Shown here piece by piece: positions 15,548 through 22,957 of a stretch of 33,071 nt of DNA. The notes under the pieces are model-generated. The model made no database searches. It was not told the DNA's origin and worked only from the letters and a program-made list of their open reading frames with translations. Position 1 is the first letter of the stretch. Each line of letters starts with the position of its first letter. The translations under genes and the position numbers were made by a program. This DNA comes from Bacteroidales bacterium UBA5621. Lineage in GTDB: Bacteria; Bacteroidota; Bacteroidia; Bacteroidales; VadinHA17. The stretch lies in NCBI GenBank assembly GCA_002424525.1, contig DIKJ01000049.1, positions 1-33,071 on the forward strand, in the 5' to 3' direction.

Positions 15548-17205
15548 TCAGCCTGATCAACAGAAAACTGGTCAGAAAACCGAAGATAGCTTCCGCATTT
15601 TTGATCCTTCTCCTGCCTTTTGCCCTGGCAAGTCAGGAAAACACCTTCGATTATTTCTACAGGGTCTATTTCACAGACAAGGGTGAGAATGAGTATAATT
15701 TATATTCCCCGGAAGATCTTCTATCAGAAAGAGCGGTCATCCGTCGTCAGAAGTCGGGCATCATAACGCCTGACTTCAGGGATATTCCTGTATATCAGGG
15801 CTATATTGACCAGATCACCGTTCTTGGCTACTCACTTCATGGCAGGTCAAGGTGGATGAACACCGCCCTGTTTAAAACAATTGGTCCCGGCGATACCGAA
15901 AGATTGCTCGAAATGCCCTTTGTCCTTGATGTAAGAATGGTCAGGAGAGCATCCGCGAAGAGTGAGTTCAGCGACAAACTGGCTAATTTTGTTTTGCAGG
16001 AAGATCCTTCTGCGTTCGACAGGCCTCTTTCAATGATTAACGGTGTACAGCTTCACAATTCCGGATTTACCGGCAAGGGCAGACTGATAGCGGTTCTCGA
16101 CGGAGGTTTCCTCAATGCCGATCAGATACCCGCTCTGAATGACCTGCGAAAGAGAGGGGGCATAAAAGGGACCTATGACTTCGTTCTGAACAACAGATTC
16201 GTTTATGGATACCATACCCATGGAACACAGGTACTGTCGGTGCTTTCCGGGAAGATAGTCAACCTGCTTGCCGGAACTGCGCCGGGAGCTGACTATCTGC
16301 TTATCAGGACCGAGGATACCGGCAGTGAGTTTCCGGTTGAGGAGGATTACTGGGTGGCCGGAGCAGAGTTTGCGGACAGCCTGGGCGCAGACATAATATC
16401 ATCATCACTGGGTTACTTCATGTTTGATGATCCGGAAATGGATTACAAGTATTCATCGATGGATGGCAGGACCGCATTTATAACAAGAGCAGCAGGTGTG
16501 GCTGTCTCAAAAGGGATTCTTGTTGTCAGCAGTGCGGGAAACGAAAGGAACAAGGAGTGGCTCCATATCATCGCTCCTTCCGATGGCGACAGTGTACTCT
16601 CTGCCGGAGCCGTTGATGCCGGCAGAACAATTTCAGCTTTTTCCTCCGCCGGACCATCGGCCGATGGCAGGGTAAAACCCGATGTTGCCACTCAGGGAGT
16701 GGGTGTTCCGGTGCAAAGGAGCCCCGAGGCAGTAGTGCGGGCTAACGGTACTTCCTTTTCATGCCCGGTCCTTTCGGGTATGTGCGCCTGTCTTATGCAG
16801 GCCGTTCCAGCTGCATCAGTTACCGATATCATATCTGCCATTCGCAGTACAGCCGACAGATCCTCTTCACCTGATTCTTTGTACGGATACGGGATTCCCG
16901 ATATGATGGCAGCTATCAGGGTCCTGCAGGATATCCTTGTAGCAAAACCTGAGAATGAATCTGTAATCGGGCCCAACCCGTTTACATACAACATTGAGGT
17001 TACTTTCAAAAACCCGCCGGGGAGCCTGACCGTCGAAATAGTTTCAGCATCGGGCAGGATAATAGCCAGACACATTTTTAAAGACTATGTCAGCAGAAAG
17101 CTGACCATAACTGATCTGCAAAATGCGGATCAGGGAATCTATTTCATACGGCTTTCAACCCGAAACGGGACCTTCACACATAAGGCAATCAAGATGAAGA
17201 GATGA
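15541..17205 (+). CDS. Secreted S8 (subtilisin-like) serine protease with T9SS type A sorting domain
   Basis: The 554-residue protein has a signal peptide (hydrophobic 18-30), an N-terminal region with YFTDKGENEYNLYSPEDLLSERAVIRR-type sequence (about 38-130) usual in this Bacteroidota subfamily, and the peptidase domain. The catalytic triad is Asp187 (VLDGG), His227 (YHTHGTQ) and Ser405 (NGTSFSCPV), with oxyanion Asn334 (SSAGNE). Residues about 475-554 are a type A T9SS C-terminal domain: GPNPFTYNIEV, VEIVSASGRII, QGIYFIRLSTRNGTFTHKAIKMKR. It should cross the outer membrane through T9SS and be released or anchored. The start overlaps the preceding gene by 7 bases, and its stop overlaps the xseA start (ATGA). 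The overlap makes an odd operon of export and DNA-repair genes. Confidence 0.93.
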   Translation: MVISLINRKLVRKPKIASAFLILLLPFALASQENTFDYFYRVYFTDKGENEYNLYSPEDLLSERAVIRRQKSGIITPDFRDIPVYQGYIDQITVLGYSLHGRSRWMNTALFKTIGPGDTERLLEMPFVLDVRMVRRASAKSEFSDKLANFVLQEDPSAFDRPLSMINGVQLHNSGFTGKGRLIAVLDGGFLNADQIPALNDLRKRGGIKGTYDFVLNNRFVYGYHTHGTQVLSVLSGKIVNLLAGTAPGADYLLIRTEDTGSEFPVEEDYWVAGAEFADSLGADIISSSLGYFMFDDPEMDYKYSSMDGRTAFITRAAGVAVSKGILVVSSAGNERNKEWLHIIAPSDGDSVLSAGAVDAGRTISAFSSAGPSADGRVKPDVATQGVGVPVQRSPEAVVRANGTSFSCPVLSGMCACLMQAVPAASVTDIISAIRSTADRSSSPDSLYGYGIPDMMAAIRVLQDILVAKPENESVIGPNPFTYNIEVTFKNPPGSLTVEIVSASGRIIARHIFKDYVSRKLTITDLQNADQGIYFIRLSTRNGTFTHKAIKMKR

Positions 17206-18575
17206 GGACAGGCGAAAAAATCACACTAACTGAATTACAGCTTCTGATCAGGGATTCTCTCTACCTGGCACTTCCTGACATGTACTGGGTTACGGCTGAG
17301 ATCTCGGAGATAAAAGAGAACTATGCGGGTCACTGCTATCTTGAACTGATCGAAAAGAATCAGGATGAAAAGAACATCAGCGCACGGGTAAAGGCAATAA
17401 TCTGGAACAAACGCTACTCATTCCTGAGATCATGGTTTGAGAATATTACCGGAGAGTCGCTACGACCGGGCATCAGGATACTGGTGAAGGTTAAGGTGGA
17501 GTATCACGAGATTTACGGCCTGAGCCTCACAATTTCAGATATTGACCCGGCTTTTACCATAGGGGAACTGGCTGTAAAAAGACAGCTCATCATCAGAAGA
17601 CTGCAGGAGGAGGGTGTATTTACGATGAACAGTGAGCTTGAGTTCCCTCTCCTGCCACAAAGAGTGGCAGTCATCTCGTCAAAGAATGCAGCGGGTTATG
17701 CCGACTTTATCAATCATCTCAGGGGGAACAGCTCCGGGTATGCATTTTACACTGCTCTCATCGAAACTGCCATGCAGGGTACCGATACAGAACAGGGAGT
17801 AATAAGAGCCCTCGATTTCGCGGCTATGCGTGCAGATCTGTTCGACGTTGTTGTGATCATTAGGGGAGGGGGATCGCAGACAGATCTGAGCTGGTTTGAC
17901 AATTACAATATCGCTTACCATATCACACAGTTCCCACTGCCCGTTCTCACCGGCATAGGACATGAAAAGGATCTTTCTGTAACAGACATGGTGGCGTACA
18001 AAGCATTGAAAACACCAACAGCTGTAGCTGATTTCCTGGCCGACAGCATGAATAACACGGAATTGATTCTTAATGAGCTCAGCTCAGGTATCATTGAGAA
18101 TTCAACCCGCATAATTGAAGATAATAAATCGCGGCTCGAAACAGCAAAAATCAAACTTATCCCGGTTGCAAGACTTATGATTTCAGGTATCCGGGAAATG
18201 TTATCCGGCAAAATGATCGACATGATAAGCGTCGGGAAAGAGTTTATTGTCAGGGCCGGACTGCGCCCGGCCAATCAGCTTTCAAGACTTCTTCCTGCCG
18301 CAAGGGGGCATCTTTCAGCAAGGAAATCCGGGATTGAGCATAACCTTCAGAACCTCAAGACCCTGACGCTAAACTCCCTGGACAGATATACCACAAAAGC
18401 CGGAAGCCTGGAAAAGACTCTCAGCATCCTGAGCCCGGATAATGTCCTGAAAAGGGGTTACACAATAACGTCGCGTGACGGGAAAATCATCAAAAGAAGA
18501 GCGTCTTTGAAAAAGGATGATCTTATCGATACCCTCTTTACAGACGGATCAGTCAGGAGCAAAGTGGAACAATAA
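17202..18575 (+). CDS. xseA: Exodeoxyribonuclease VII large subunit
   Basis: Catalytic subunit of exonuclease VII, which degrades single-stranded DNA to oligonucleotides during repair. The protein has 457 residues. The N-terminal OB-fold (about 5-115) has YWVTAEISEIKE and GHCYLELIEK. The nuclease domain has RVAVISSKNAAGYADFINHL (154-173), DVVVIIRGGGSQTDLSWFDN (215-234) and TGIGHEKDLSVTDMVA with KTPTAVADFLADS, all hallmark motifs. A long helical region follows for small-subunit binding, and the C-terminal LSPDNVLKRGYTIT repeat is typical. The start overlaps the protease stop by 4 bases. xseB follows after 23 bases. Confidence 0.97.
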   Translation: MRTGEKITLTELQLLIRDSLYLALPDMYWVTAEISEIKENYAGHCYLELIEKNQDEKNISARVKAIIWNKRYSFLRSWFENITGESLRPGIRILVKVKVEYHEIYGLSLTISDIDPAFTIGELAVKRQLIIRRLQEEGVFTMNSELEFPLLPQRVAVISSKNAAGYADFINHLRGNSSGYAFYTALIETAMQGTDTEQGVIRALDFAAMRADLFDVVVIIRGGGSQTDLSWFDNYNIAYHITQFPLPVLTGIGHEKDLSVTDMVAYKALKTPTAVADFLADSMNNTELILNELSSGIIENSTRIIEDNKSRLETAKIKLIPVARLMISGIREMLSGKMIDMISVGKEFIVRAGLRPANQLSRLLPAARGHLSARKSGIEHNLQNLKTLTLNSLDRYTTKAGSLEKTLSILSPDNVLKRGYTITSRDGKIIKRRASLKKDDLIDTLFTDGSVRSKVEQ

Positions 18576-18598
18576 TCTAAAAACTAAAAATAACAGCG

Positions 18599-18796
18599 AT
18601 GGCAAAAAAAGAATTTTCCTTTAATGAAGCAGTTATTGAAATTGAAAAAATACTGCGGAACATCGAAAGCGGGGAACTGGATGTTGACAAACTGGCTGTA
18701 GAGGTAAAGCGAGCATCGGAGCTAATAAGGCAATGTCAGAAAAAGCTCAAGACTACCGAGGAAGAGATCAACAGCATTTTCAGGGATCTTGTCTGA
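18599..18796 (+). CDS. xseB: Exodeoxyribonuclease VII small subunit
   Basis: The 65-residue helical protein binds the large subunit and is needed for activity. Its sequence FNEAVIEIEKILRNIESGELDVDKLAVEVKRAS and CQKKLKTTEEEI is the full family pattern of a two-helix hairpin. It directly follows xseA and ends the plus-strand group. Its stop codon abuts the A-run of a terminator. Confidence 0.96.
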   Translation: MAKKEFSFNEAVIEIEKILRNIESGELDVDKLAVEVKRASELIRQCQKKLKTTEEEINSIFRDLV

Positions 18797-18826
18797 AAAA
18801 AAAATCAGGGCCTGGCGGCCCTGATT
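18796..18826 (-). terminator. Terminator of the thioredoxin transcript (strong stem, possibly used on both strands)
   Basis: AATCAGGGCC (18803-18812) and GGCCCTGATT (18817-18826) form a perfect 10-bp stem with a TGGC loop. The nine-A run at 18796-18804 gives a T-run only on the minus strand, so it best serves thioredoxin. The stem could also slow transcripts leaving xseB. Confidence 0.7.
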
Positions 18827-18855
18827 CTCAACTTTACTACCCTAAACCTAAATCC

Positions 18856-18918
18856 ATGAAAAAACTCCGTAAATTGTTTTACTGTGTTCTTACATATTTA
18901 ACGTTTACAATATACTAA
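18856..18918 (+). CDS. Possible 20-residue peptide (MKKLRKLFYC...)
   Basis: After CCCTAAACCTAAATCC an ATG opens a short frame: MKKLRKLFYCVLTYLTFTIY and stop. The basic start plus hydrophobic stretch looks like the first half of a signal peptide. The leader resembles those in front of exported-protein genes in Bacteroidota. It could be a small membrane peptide, the remaining 5' end of a lost gene, or chance. It lies between the xseB terminator and thioredoxin. Confidence 0.25.
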   Translation: MKKLRKLFYCVLTYLTFTIY

Positions 18919-18970
18919 ATGTTTCATCACCATCCAAGTATTTATTAACAATTTTCACCTTTTTCCTAAA

Positions 18971-19330
18971 TTATTTATCAACACCCAGAACCTCGCTGAA
19001 AGCTTTGATAAAAGTCTCTTTGGGAAGTGCTCCCATAGCCATCTGAGGCTGGCCTTCCATTGGAATGAAAAGGAATGACGGTATACTCCTTATCCCAAAG
19101 ACAGATGCCAGTTCCTGCTCTTCCTCGGTGTTGATCTTGTAGATATCCAGTTTACCCTCAAAATCCTCTGCCAGCTCCTCAAGAACAGGGGCCACCATCT
19201 TGCACGGCCCGCACCAGTCGGCATAGAAATCGATCAGACATGGTCTTTCCCCCAGGAATTTCCATTCCTTGTTTATTTCATAGTTAAATATCTTACTAAG
19301 AAATGTTTCTTTTGTCAGGTGCTCTGTCAT
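18971..19330 (-). CDS. trxA: Thioredoxin
   Basis: Cytoplasmic dithiol-disulphide reductase of 119 residues. The active site is WCGPC with Cys40 and Cys43 in DFYADWCGPCKMVAPVL, the buried Asp is in CLIDFYAD, and the cis-Pro is Pro84 in RSIPSFLF. The N-terminal 20 residues (MTEHLTKETFLSKIFNYEIN) are a little longer than in E. coli thioredoxin, which is common in Bacteroidota. There is no signal peptide or lipobox, so it stays in the cytoplasm. It is divergent from the CCA-adding enzyme gene. A strong terminator lies 145 bases past the stop. The start is the ATG at 19330, after an A-rich leader. Confidence 0.95.
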   Translation of the reverse strand: MTEHLTKETFLSKIFNYEINKEWKFLGERPCLIDFYADWCGPCKMVAPVLEELAEDFEGKLDIYKINTEEEQELASVFGIRSIPSFLFIPMEGQPQMAMGALPKETFIKAFSEVLGVDK

Positions 19331-19342
19331 TTTTTTATCGGT

Positions 19343-19373
19343 TAAACGTAAATCCGGAAATATTGTTCATCAA
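19343..19373 (-). promoter_or_regulatory. Possible promoter for thioredoxin
   Basis: Minus strand: TTG (19373-19371), 20 bases, TACGTTTA (19350-19343), one mismatch from TAnnTTTG. Start would be close to the ATG. Confidence 0.35.
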
Positions 19374-19429
19374 TCATTGTGCCCGGCAGGCGTATAACGC
19401 GTAATTTATCAAAAATAAAGGATAAATTG

Positions 19430-19437
19430 TAACTTTG
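19430..19437 (+). promoter_or_regulatory. -7 element (TAACTTTG) for the CCA-adding enzyme gene
   Basis: TAACTTTG matches the consensus and lies 33 bases before the ATG at 19471. A longer reading frame would begin with a TTG inside this element, which argues against that start. Confidence 0.45.
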
Positions 19438-19470
19438 TCAGCAATATTTACCAAACTGTCATATTCTGTA

Positions 19471-20916
19471 ATGAATAACTGTCTGAATGACAAAATATTT
19501 GAGACACTTTCCGAGGTCGTCGGGGAAGAGGGGGTGAAGGCTTATGTTATCGGTGGTTTTGTGCGTGATTGTATTCTCAGGAGGCAACACAGCGAAAAGG
19601 ATATTGACATTGTGGTTGTCGGTAACGGCATCAGGACAGCCCGGAAGGCTGCCATGAGGCTCGACAGGAAGATCAGGGTAAATATTTTCAGGAATTTCGG
19701 AACGGCTATGTTCCGGTATAAAGAGTATGATATTGAATTTGTGGGGGCCAGAAAGGAATCCTACCGCAAGGATTCGAGGAAGCCTGTAGTTGAGGATGCA
19801 ACGCTTGAAGAGGACCAGAAAAGAAGGGATTTCACTATAAACGCTCTGGCAATAAGCATTAACAAAGAGAGTTTTGGAGAATTTCTTGATCCGCTCGGTG
19901 GAATGGACGATATCAGGAAAAAGATAATCCGCACCCCGCTCGATCCGGACAAGACCTTTTCCGACGATCCGCTCAGGATGATGAGGGCAATCAGGTTTGC
20001 AAGCCAGCTGGGTTTTTCAATCGAAAAGAATACATTCAGGTCGATAGCTGAAAATGCCTCTCGTATCAGTATCATTTCACAGGAAAGGATCGTTGAGGAG
20101 ATCAATAAGATCCTGTTGTGCGATCAGCCGTCGGCAGGATTAATCCTGCTTGAGCGATCGGGCCTTCTCAGGCTCATTCTCCCTGAGCTTGATGATCTGA
20201 AGGGAGTAGAAAAGAAAGAGGGGAAAGGCCACAAGGATAATTTCCACCATTCCCTCAAGGTTCTTGACAATATAAGCAGGAAAACAGACAACCTCTGGCT
20301 CCGGTGGGCAGCCCTTCTGCATGATATTGCGAAACCCGTCACAAAAAAATATCTCCCGGAAGTTGGATGGTCGTTTCACGGACATGAATTTGTTGGAGGA
20401 AAGATGGTCCCCGGGATCTTCAGAAGGCTTAAACTGCCGCTGAACGAAAAGATGAAATATGTGAGCAAAATGGTGGATCTGCATCTCCGTCCGATCGTGC
20501 TGTCCCAGGAGGAGGTGACGGACTCAGCGATAAGAAGGCTGTTGTTTGAGGCTGGAGATGATATTGATGATCTCATGATGCTTTGCGAAGCTGATATCAC
20601 ATCGAAGAATGAGCTGAAGAAAACCAGGCACCTCGAGAATTTCAGCCTTGTGAGGAAAAAGCTTAAAGAGATTGAAGAGAAGGATGCCCTGAGAAACTTC
20701 CAGCCTCCTGTTGACGGCACTGAAATTATTATGACCTTCGGTATTAAGCCGGGTAGGGAGGTCGGAATAATCAAGAACGCAATCAGGGAGGCTATCCTCG
20801 ACGGAGAGATCCCAAACCGGCATGATGCTGCTGTTGAACTGATGATCAGGAAAGGCAGGGAACTGGGGCTAACACCTGTCAGGGACCCTTCGCTACCCGG
20901 AAAAGATCAAGAATAA
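19471..20916 (+). CDS. CCA tRNA nucleotidyltransferase / poly(A) polymerase family with HD domain
   Basis: Adds or repairs the 3' CCA of tRNAs. This matters here because neither tRNA gene in the window encodes CCA. The 481 residues begin at the ATG at 19471. Head: VIGGFVRDCIL (27-37) and the catalytic carboxylates KDIDIVVV (Asp44, Asp46). Neck: RRDFTINALAI and DDPLRMMRAIRFASQLGF, with SQERIVEEI. An HD phosphohydrolase domain follows (NFHHSLKVLDN; LLHDIAKP with His-Asp at 284-285; FHGHEFVGG), as in bacterial class II enzymes with phosphatase activity. A CCA-adding rather than poly(A) role is likely, but the family cannot be split by eye. The last 38 bases overlap the end of the convergent nuclease gene. 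Confidence 0.93.
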   Translation: MNNCLNDKIFETLSEVVGEEGVKAYVIGGFVRDCILRRQHSEKDIDIVVVGNGIRTARKAAMRLDRKIRVNIFRNFGTAMFRYKEYDIEFVGARKESYRKDSRKPVVEDATLEEDQKRRDFTINALAISINKESFGEFLDPLGGMDDIRKKIIRTPLDPDKTFSDDPLRMMRAIRFASQLGFSIEKNTFRSIAENASRISIISQERIVEEINKILLCDQPSAGLILLERSGLLRLILPELDDLKGVEKKEGKGHKDNFHHSLKVLDNISRKTDNLWLRWAALLHDIAKPVTKKYLPEVGWSFHGHEFVGGKMVPGIFRRLKLPLNEKMKYVSKMVDLHLRPIVLSQEEVTDSAIRRLLFEAGDDIDDLMMLCEADITSKNELKKTRHLENFSLVRKKLKEIEEKDALRNFQPPVDGTEIIMTFGIKPGREVGIIKNAIREAILDGEIPNRHDAAVELMIRKGRELGLTPVRDPSLPGKDQE

Positions 20917-21940
20917 CCGGCAGATGGTCGCTGTATCCGCCCTGATACCTGTATCCCCGGTAGGTTGAAAAGGGTGAAGGACCGGGATATCTTGCATCAT
21001 TCCTTAGAAGAAATTCCGGAGAATAGATTCTGAACAGATCACGAAGGGTAGCCAGCCCATATCCCCCGTTCAGAAGGTTTTCTGAAACAATTATCTGGTC
21101 TATCATCTCCCAGGCACCCAGATAACGGTATGTCCCCTTGCCTTCTACGGAAAGCTTCTCAGCCAGGTTGACGAGAAAGCCATGATCGCCTGAACCTTCA
21201 TCAGGGGAGCTTTTCAGAAGAGACTGAATGACCATGTCTTGCGGAGTGGCATTGAAATCACCCATAATAATGATCTTTGAACCCCTTGGTTGTGAGCGCA
21301 TTAGCGAGTCAGCCTTGTTCCGGACCATTTCCGCGATTTCCGACCTCAGACTCTCTCCGGCCAGCACTCCACCCCTCCTCGATGGCCAGTGATTAACCAC
21401 AAGACAGATGGTGTCTCCGTCTACCTGACATCTGGCACAGAGGACACTGCGGGAAGTGAATTTTTCCGTCTCTTTCCTGTCAGGCACCCAGTATTCGTAA
21501 TCAAGTACCTTAACAATATCACGCCTGTAAATCAGACAGACGTCAATGCCTCTTGGATCAGGAGAATCCTCATGCACGATCCCGTAATTATGATTTGAAA
21601 GTCCTGTGTTGTAAACTAGGTCTTCCAGAACTTTTCTATTCTCGACCTCACAGAAAGCGGCAACGGCAGGAGGTTCCCACTCACCGGCCGCAACAATCGT
21701 TTTATAAAGAAAGCTGATCTTCCTTTTGTACCTGGAGAGGGTCCACCTCATCACTCCCTGCGGAAGGAAGTCATTATCAGCTGTCAGGGAGTCATCATGG
21801 ATATCGAAAAGGTTCTCCGCATTATAAAATAATATCCTTACAGGAGATCCTTGTTTCTCCTGTGAATATCCTGCAGACGTTAAAAATAGAAGCAGCAAAA
21901 GGGTTTGGGTTACCCTGACATATATTCCTTTAATAAGCAT
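20879..21940 (-). CDS. Exported endonuclease/exonuclease/phosphatase family protein
   Basis: A 353-residue metal-dependent hydrolase of the DNase I-like fold. A signal peptide lies at 1-26 (VTQTLLLLLFLTSAGYSQ). Active-site motifs in order: FYNAENLFD (Asn40, Glu42), FCEVENRKVLEDL, GIDVCLIYR, NHWPSRRGG (catalytic His region), GDFNATPQD (Asp-Asn) and SDHLPVILDL (Asp-His). All are present, so it is probably active outside the cytoplasm. The substrate could be DNA, RNA, or a phosphoester such as a phospholipid head group. It begins 11 bases inside the end of the PorP-like gene, so it is coupled to the adhesin operon. It ends inside the CCA-adding gene on the other strand. Confidence 0.92.
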   Translation of the reverse strand: MLIKGIYVRVTQTLLLLLFLTSAGYSQEKQGSPVRILFYNAENLFDIHDDSLTADNDFLPQGVMRWTLSRYKRKISFLYKTIVAAGEWEPPAVAAFCEVENRKVLEDLVYNTGLSNHNYGIVHEDSPDPRGIDVCLIYRRDIVKVLDYEYWVPDRKETEKFTSRSVLCARCQVDGDTICLVVNHWPSRRGGVLAGESLRSEIAEMVRNKADSLMRSQPRGSKIIIMGDFNATPQDMVIQSLLKSSPDEGSGDHGFLVNLAEKLSVEGKGTYRYLGAWEMIDQIIVSENLLNGGYGLATLRDLFRIYSPEFLLRNDARYPGPSPFSTYRGYRYQGGYSDHLPVILDLFRVAKGP

Positions 21941-22946
21941 TTATCCAACGGTACCTCCTCGCACTCTCGCCGAATTTCAATGCCAGCGTAAGTTCGTGAG
22001 ATCCAAGACTCTGACTTCTTATATCTGTCAATGTGAAGTCAAAAGCGTAAGCAAACCAGAATCTGTCATACTTCAGGCCAATCATCATGATCACTGCATC
22101 ATTTGTCCTGTAAGAGACTCCGGCCCAGTAATCATCGCGGTAAAAAAGTCTTGTGGTCAGATCGGCCTGTAACGATTCGAGTAACATGTCTGACATCTTA
22201 AGGTATCCTGATGGTGCAAGGTCCCAGTTGCCTCCCAGCCGGATCTTAAAGCCTCCTGTCAGAAAATAGTGCCCCAGTTCAGATCTCATATTGCTTGCAC
22301 TACCCGAGGTAAACAATACTGATCCTCTCATAAGGTTCGTCATGGCAAAACCAACATAATACCGGGGTGTGGAATAGCTTACACCGAAATTGAAATCAGG
22401 TATAAATACCGACCTGTCATAGTTGTTAAGGTAAGGATCATTATAATCGTAAATGAGCCCGTCGGTATCGATGGCGTACTGGTATGCAGTAAGCGCAAGG
22501 CCGAAGGAGAGGTTATTGTTAAAATCGGAAGTCTGGCCCATCGGTATGTGGTATGCATAGTGCGCCTGAATTCCTGTGCGCCGCATTATTCCGTTCTGGT
22601 CGTTGAAAACATATCCGCCCAGCCCCACTCTTCCGCCCCGGGTTGGTCTTACCAGTTTCCTGCGGACAACAGTTGCCTTGGAGATGTAGCTGTCTTTCAG
22701 TATACGTGTCTGAAAACTCAGGGCATAGGTAGATGGTGCCTGAGGCAAACCAACCCACTGCTCCCTGACGGTCAGATTGAATGCAGTGTATCCTTCCTGT
22801 CCGGCAAACGAGGGATTGACCAGAAAACCGTTCATGATATACTGACTGTACATAGGAACCTGTTGTGCCGGCGAGACTGCGGAAATTAACCAGAGGGCAA
22901 CCAATGATATTGCCAGTCTCAAATAACTCTTATCGTTAATCTTCAT
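21930..22946 (-). CDS. PorP/SprF-family type IX secretion-associated outer membrane protein
   Basis: The 338-residue protein has a signal peptide (LAISLVALWLISAVSPAQ, about 11-28) and the diagnostic start QQVPMYSQYIMNGFLVNPSFAGQEGYTAFNLTVREQWVG. An outer-membrane beta-barrel pattern follows: many alternating strands, for example GLGGYVFNDQNGIMRRTGIQAHYAYHIP, and a C-terminal LTLALKFGE strand. Proteins of this family are usually encoded next to a SprB-type adhesin or other type B T9SS cargo and help it reach or stay on the surface. Here the gene is 11 bases after the 2011-residue adhesin, so the partner is clear from context. The role of this particular copy is inferred from SprB-SprF of Flavobacterium. 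Confidence 0.93.
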   Translation of the reverse strand: MKINDKSYLRLAISLVALWLISAVSPAQQVPMYSQYIMNGFLVNPSFAGQEGYTAFNLTVREQWVGLPQAPSTYALSFQTRILKDSYISKATVVRRKLVRPTRGGRVGLGGYVFNDQNGIMRRTGIQAHYAYHIPMGQTSDFNNNLSFGLALTAYQYAIDTDGLIYDYNDPYLNNYDRSVFIPDFNFGVSYSTPRYYVGFAMTNLMRGSVLFTSGSASNMRSELGHYFLTGGFKIRLGGNWDLAPSGYLKMSDMLLESLQADLTTRLFYRDDYWAGVSYRTNDAVIMMIGLKYDRFWFAYAFDFTLTDIRSQSLGSHELTLALKFGESARRYRWINAY

Positions 22947-22957
22947 ATTTTAAACAA

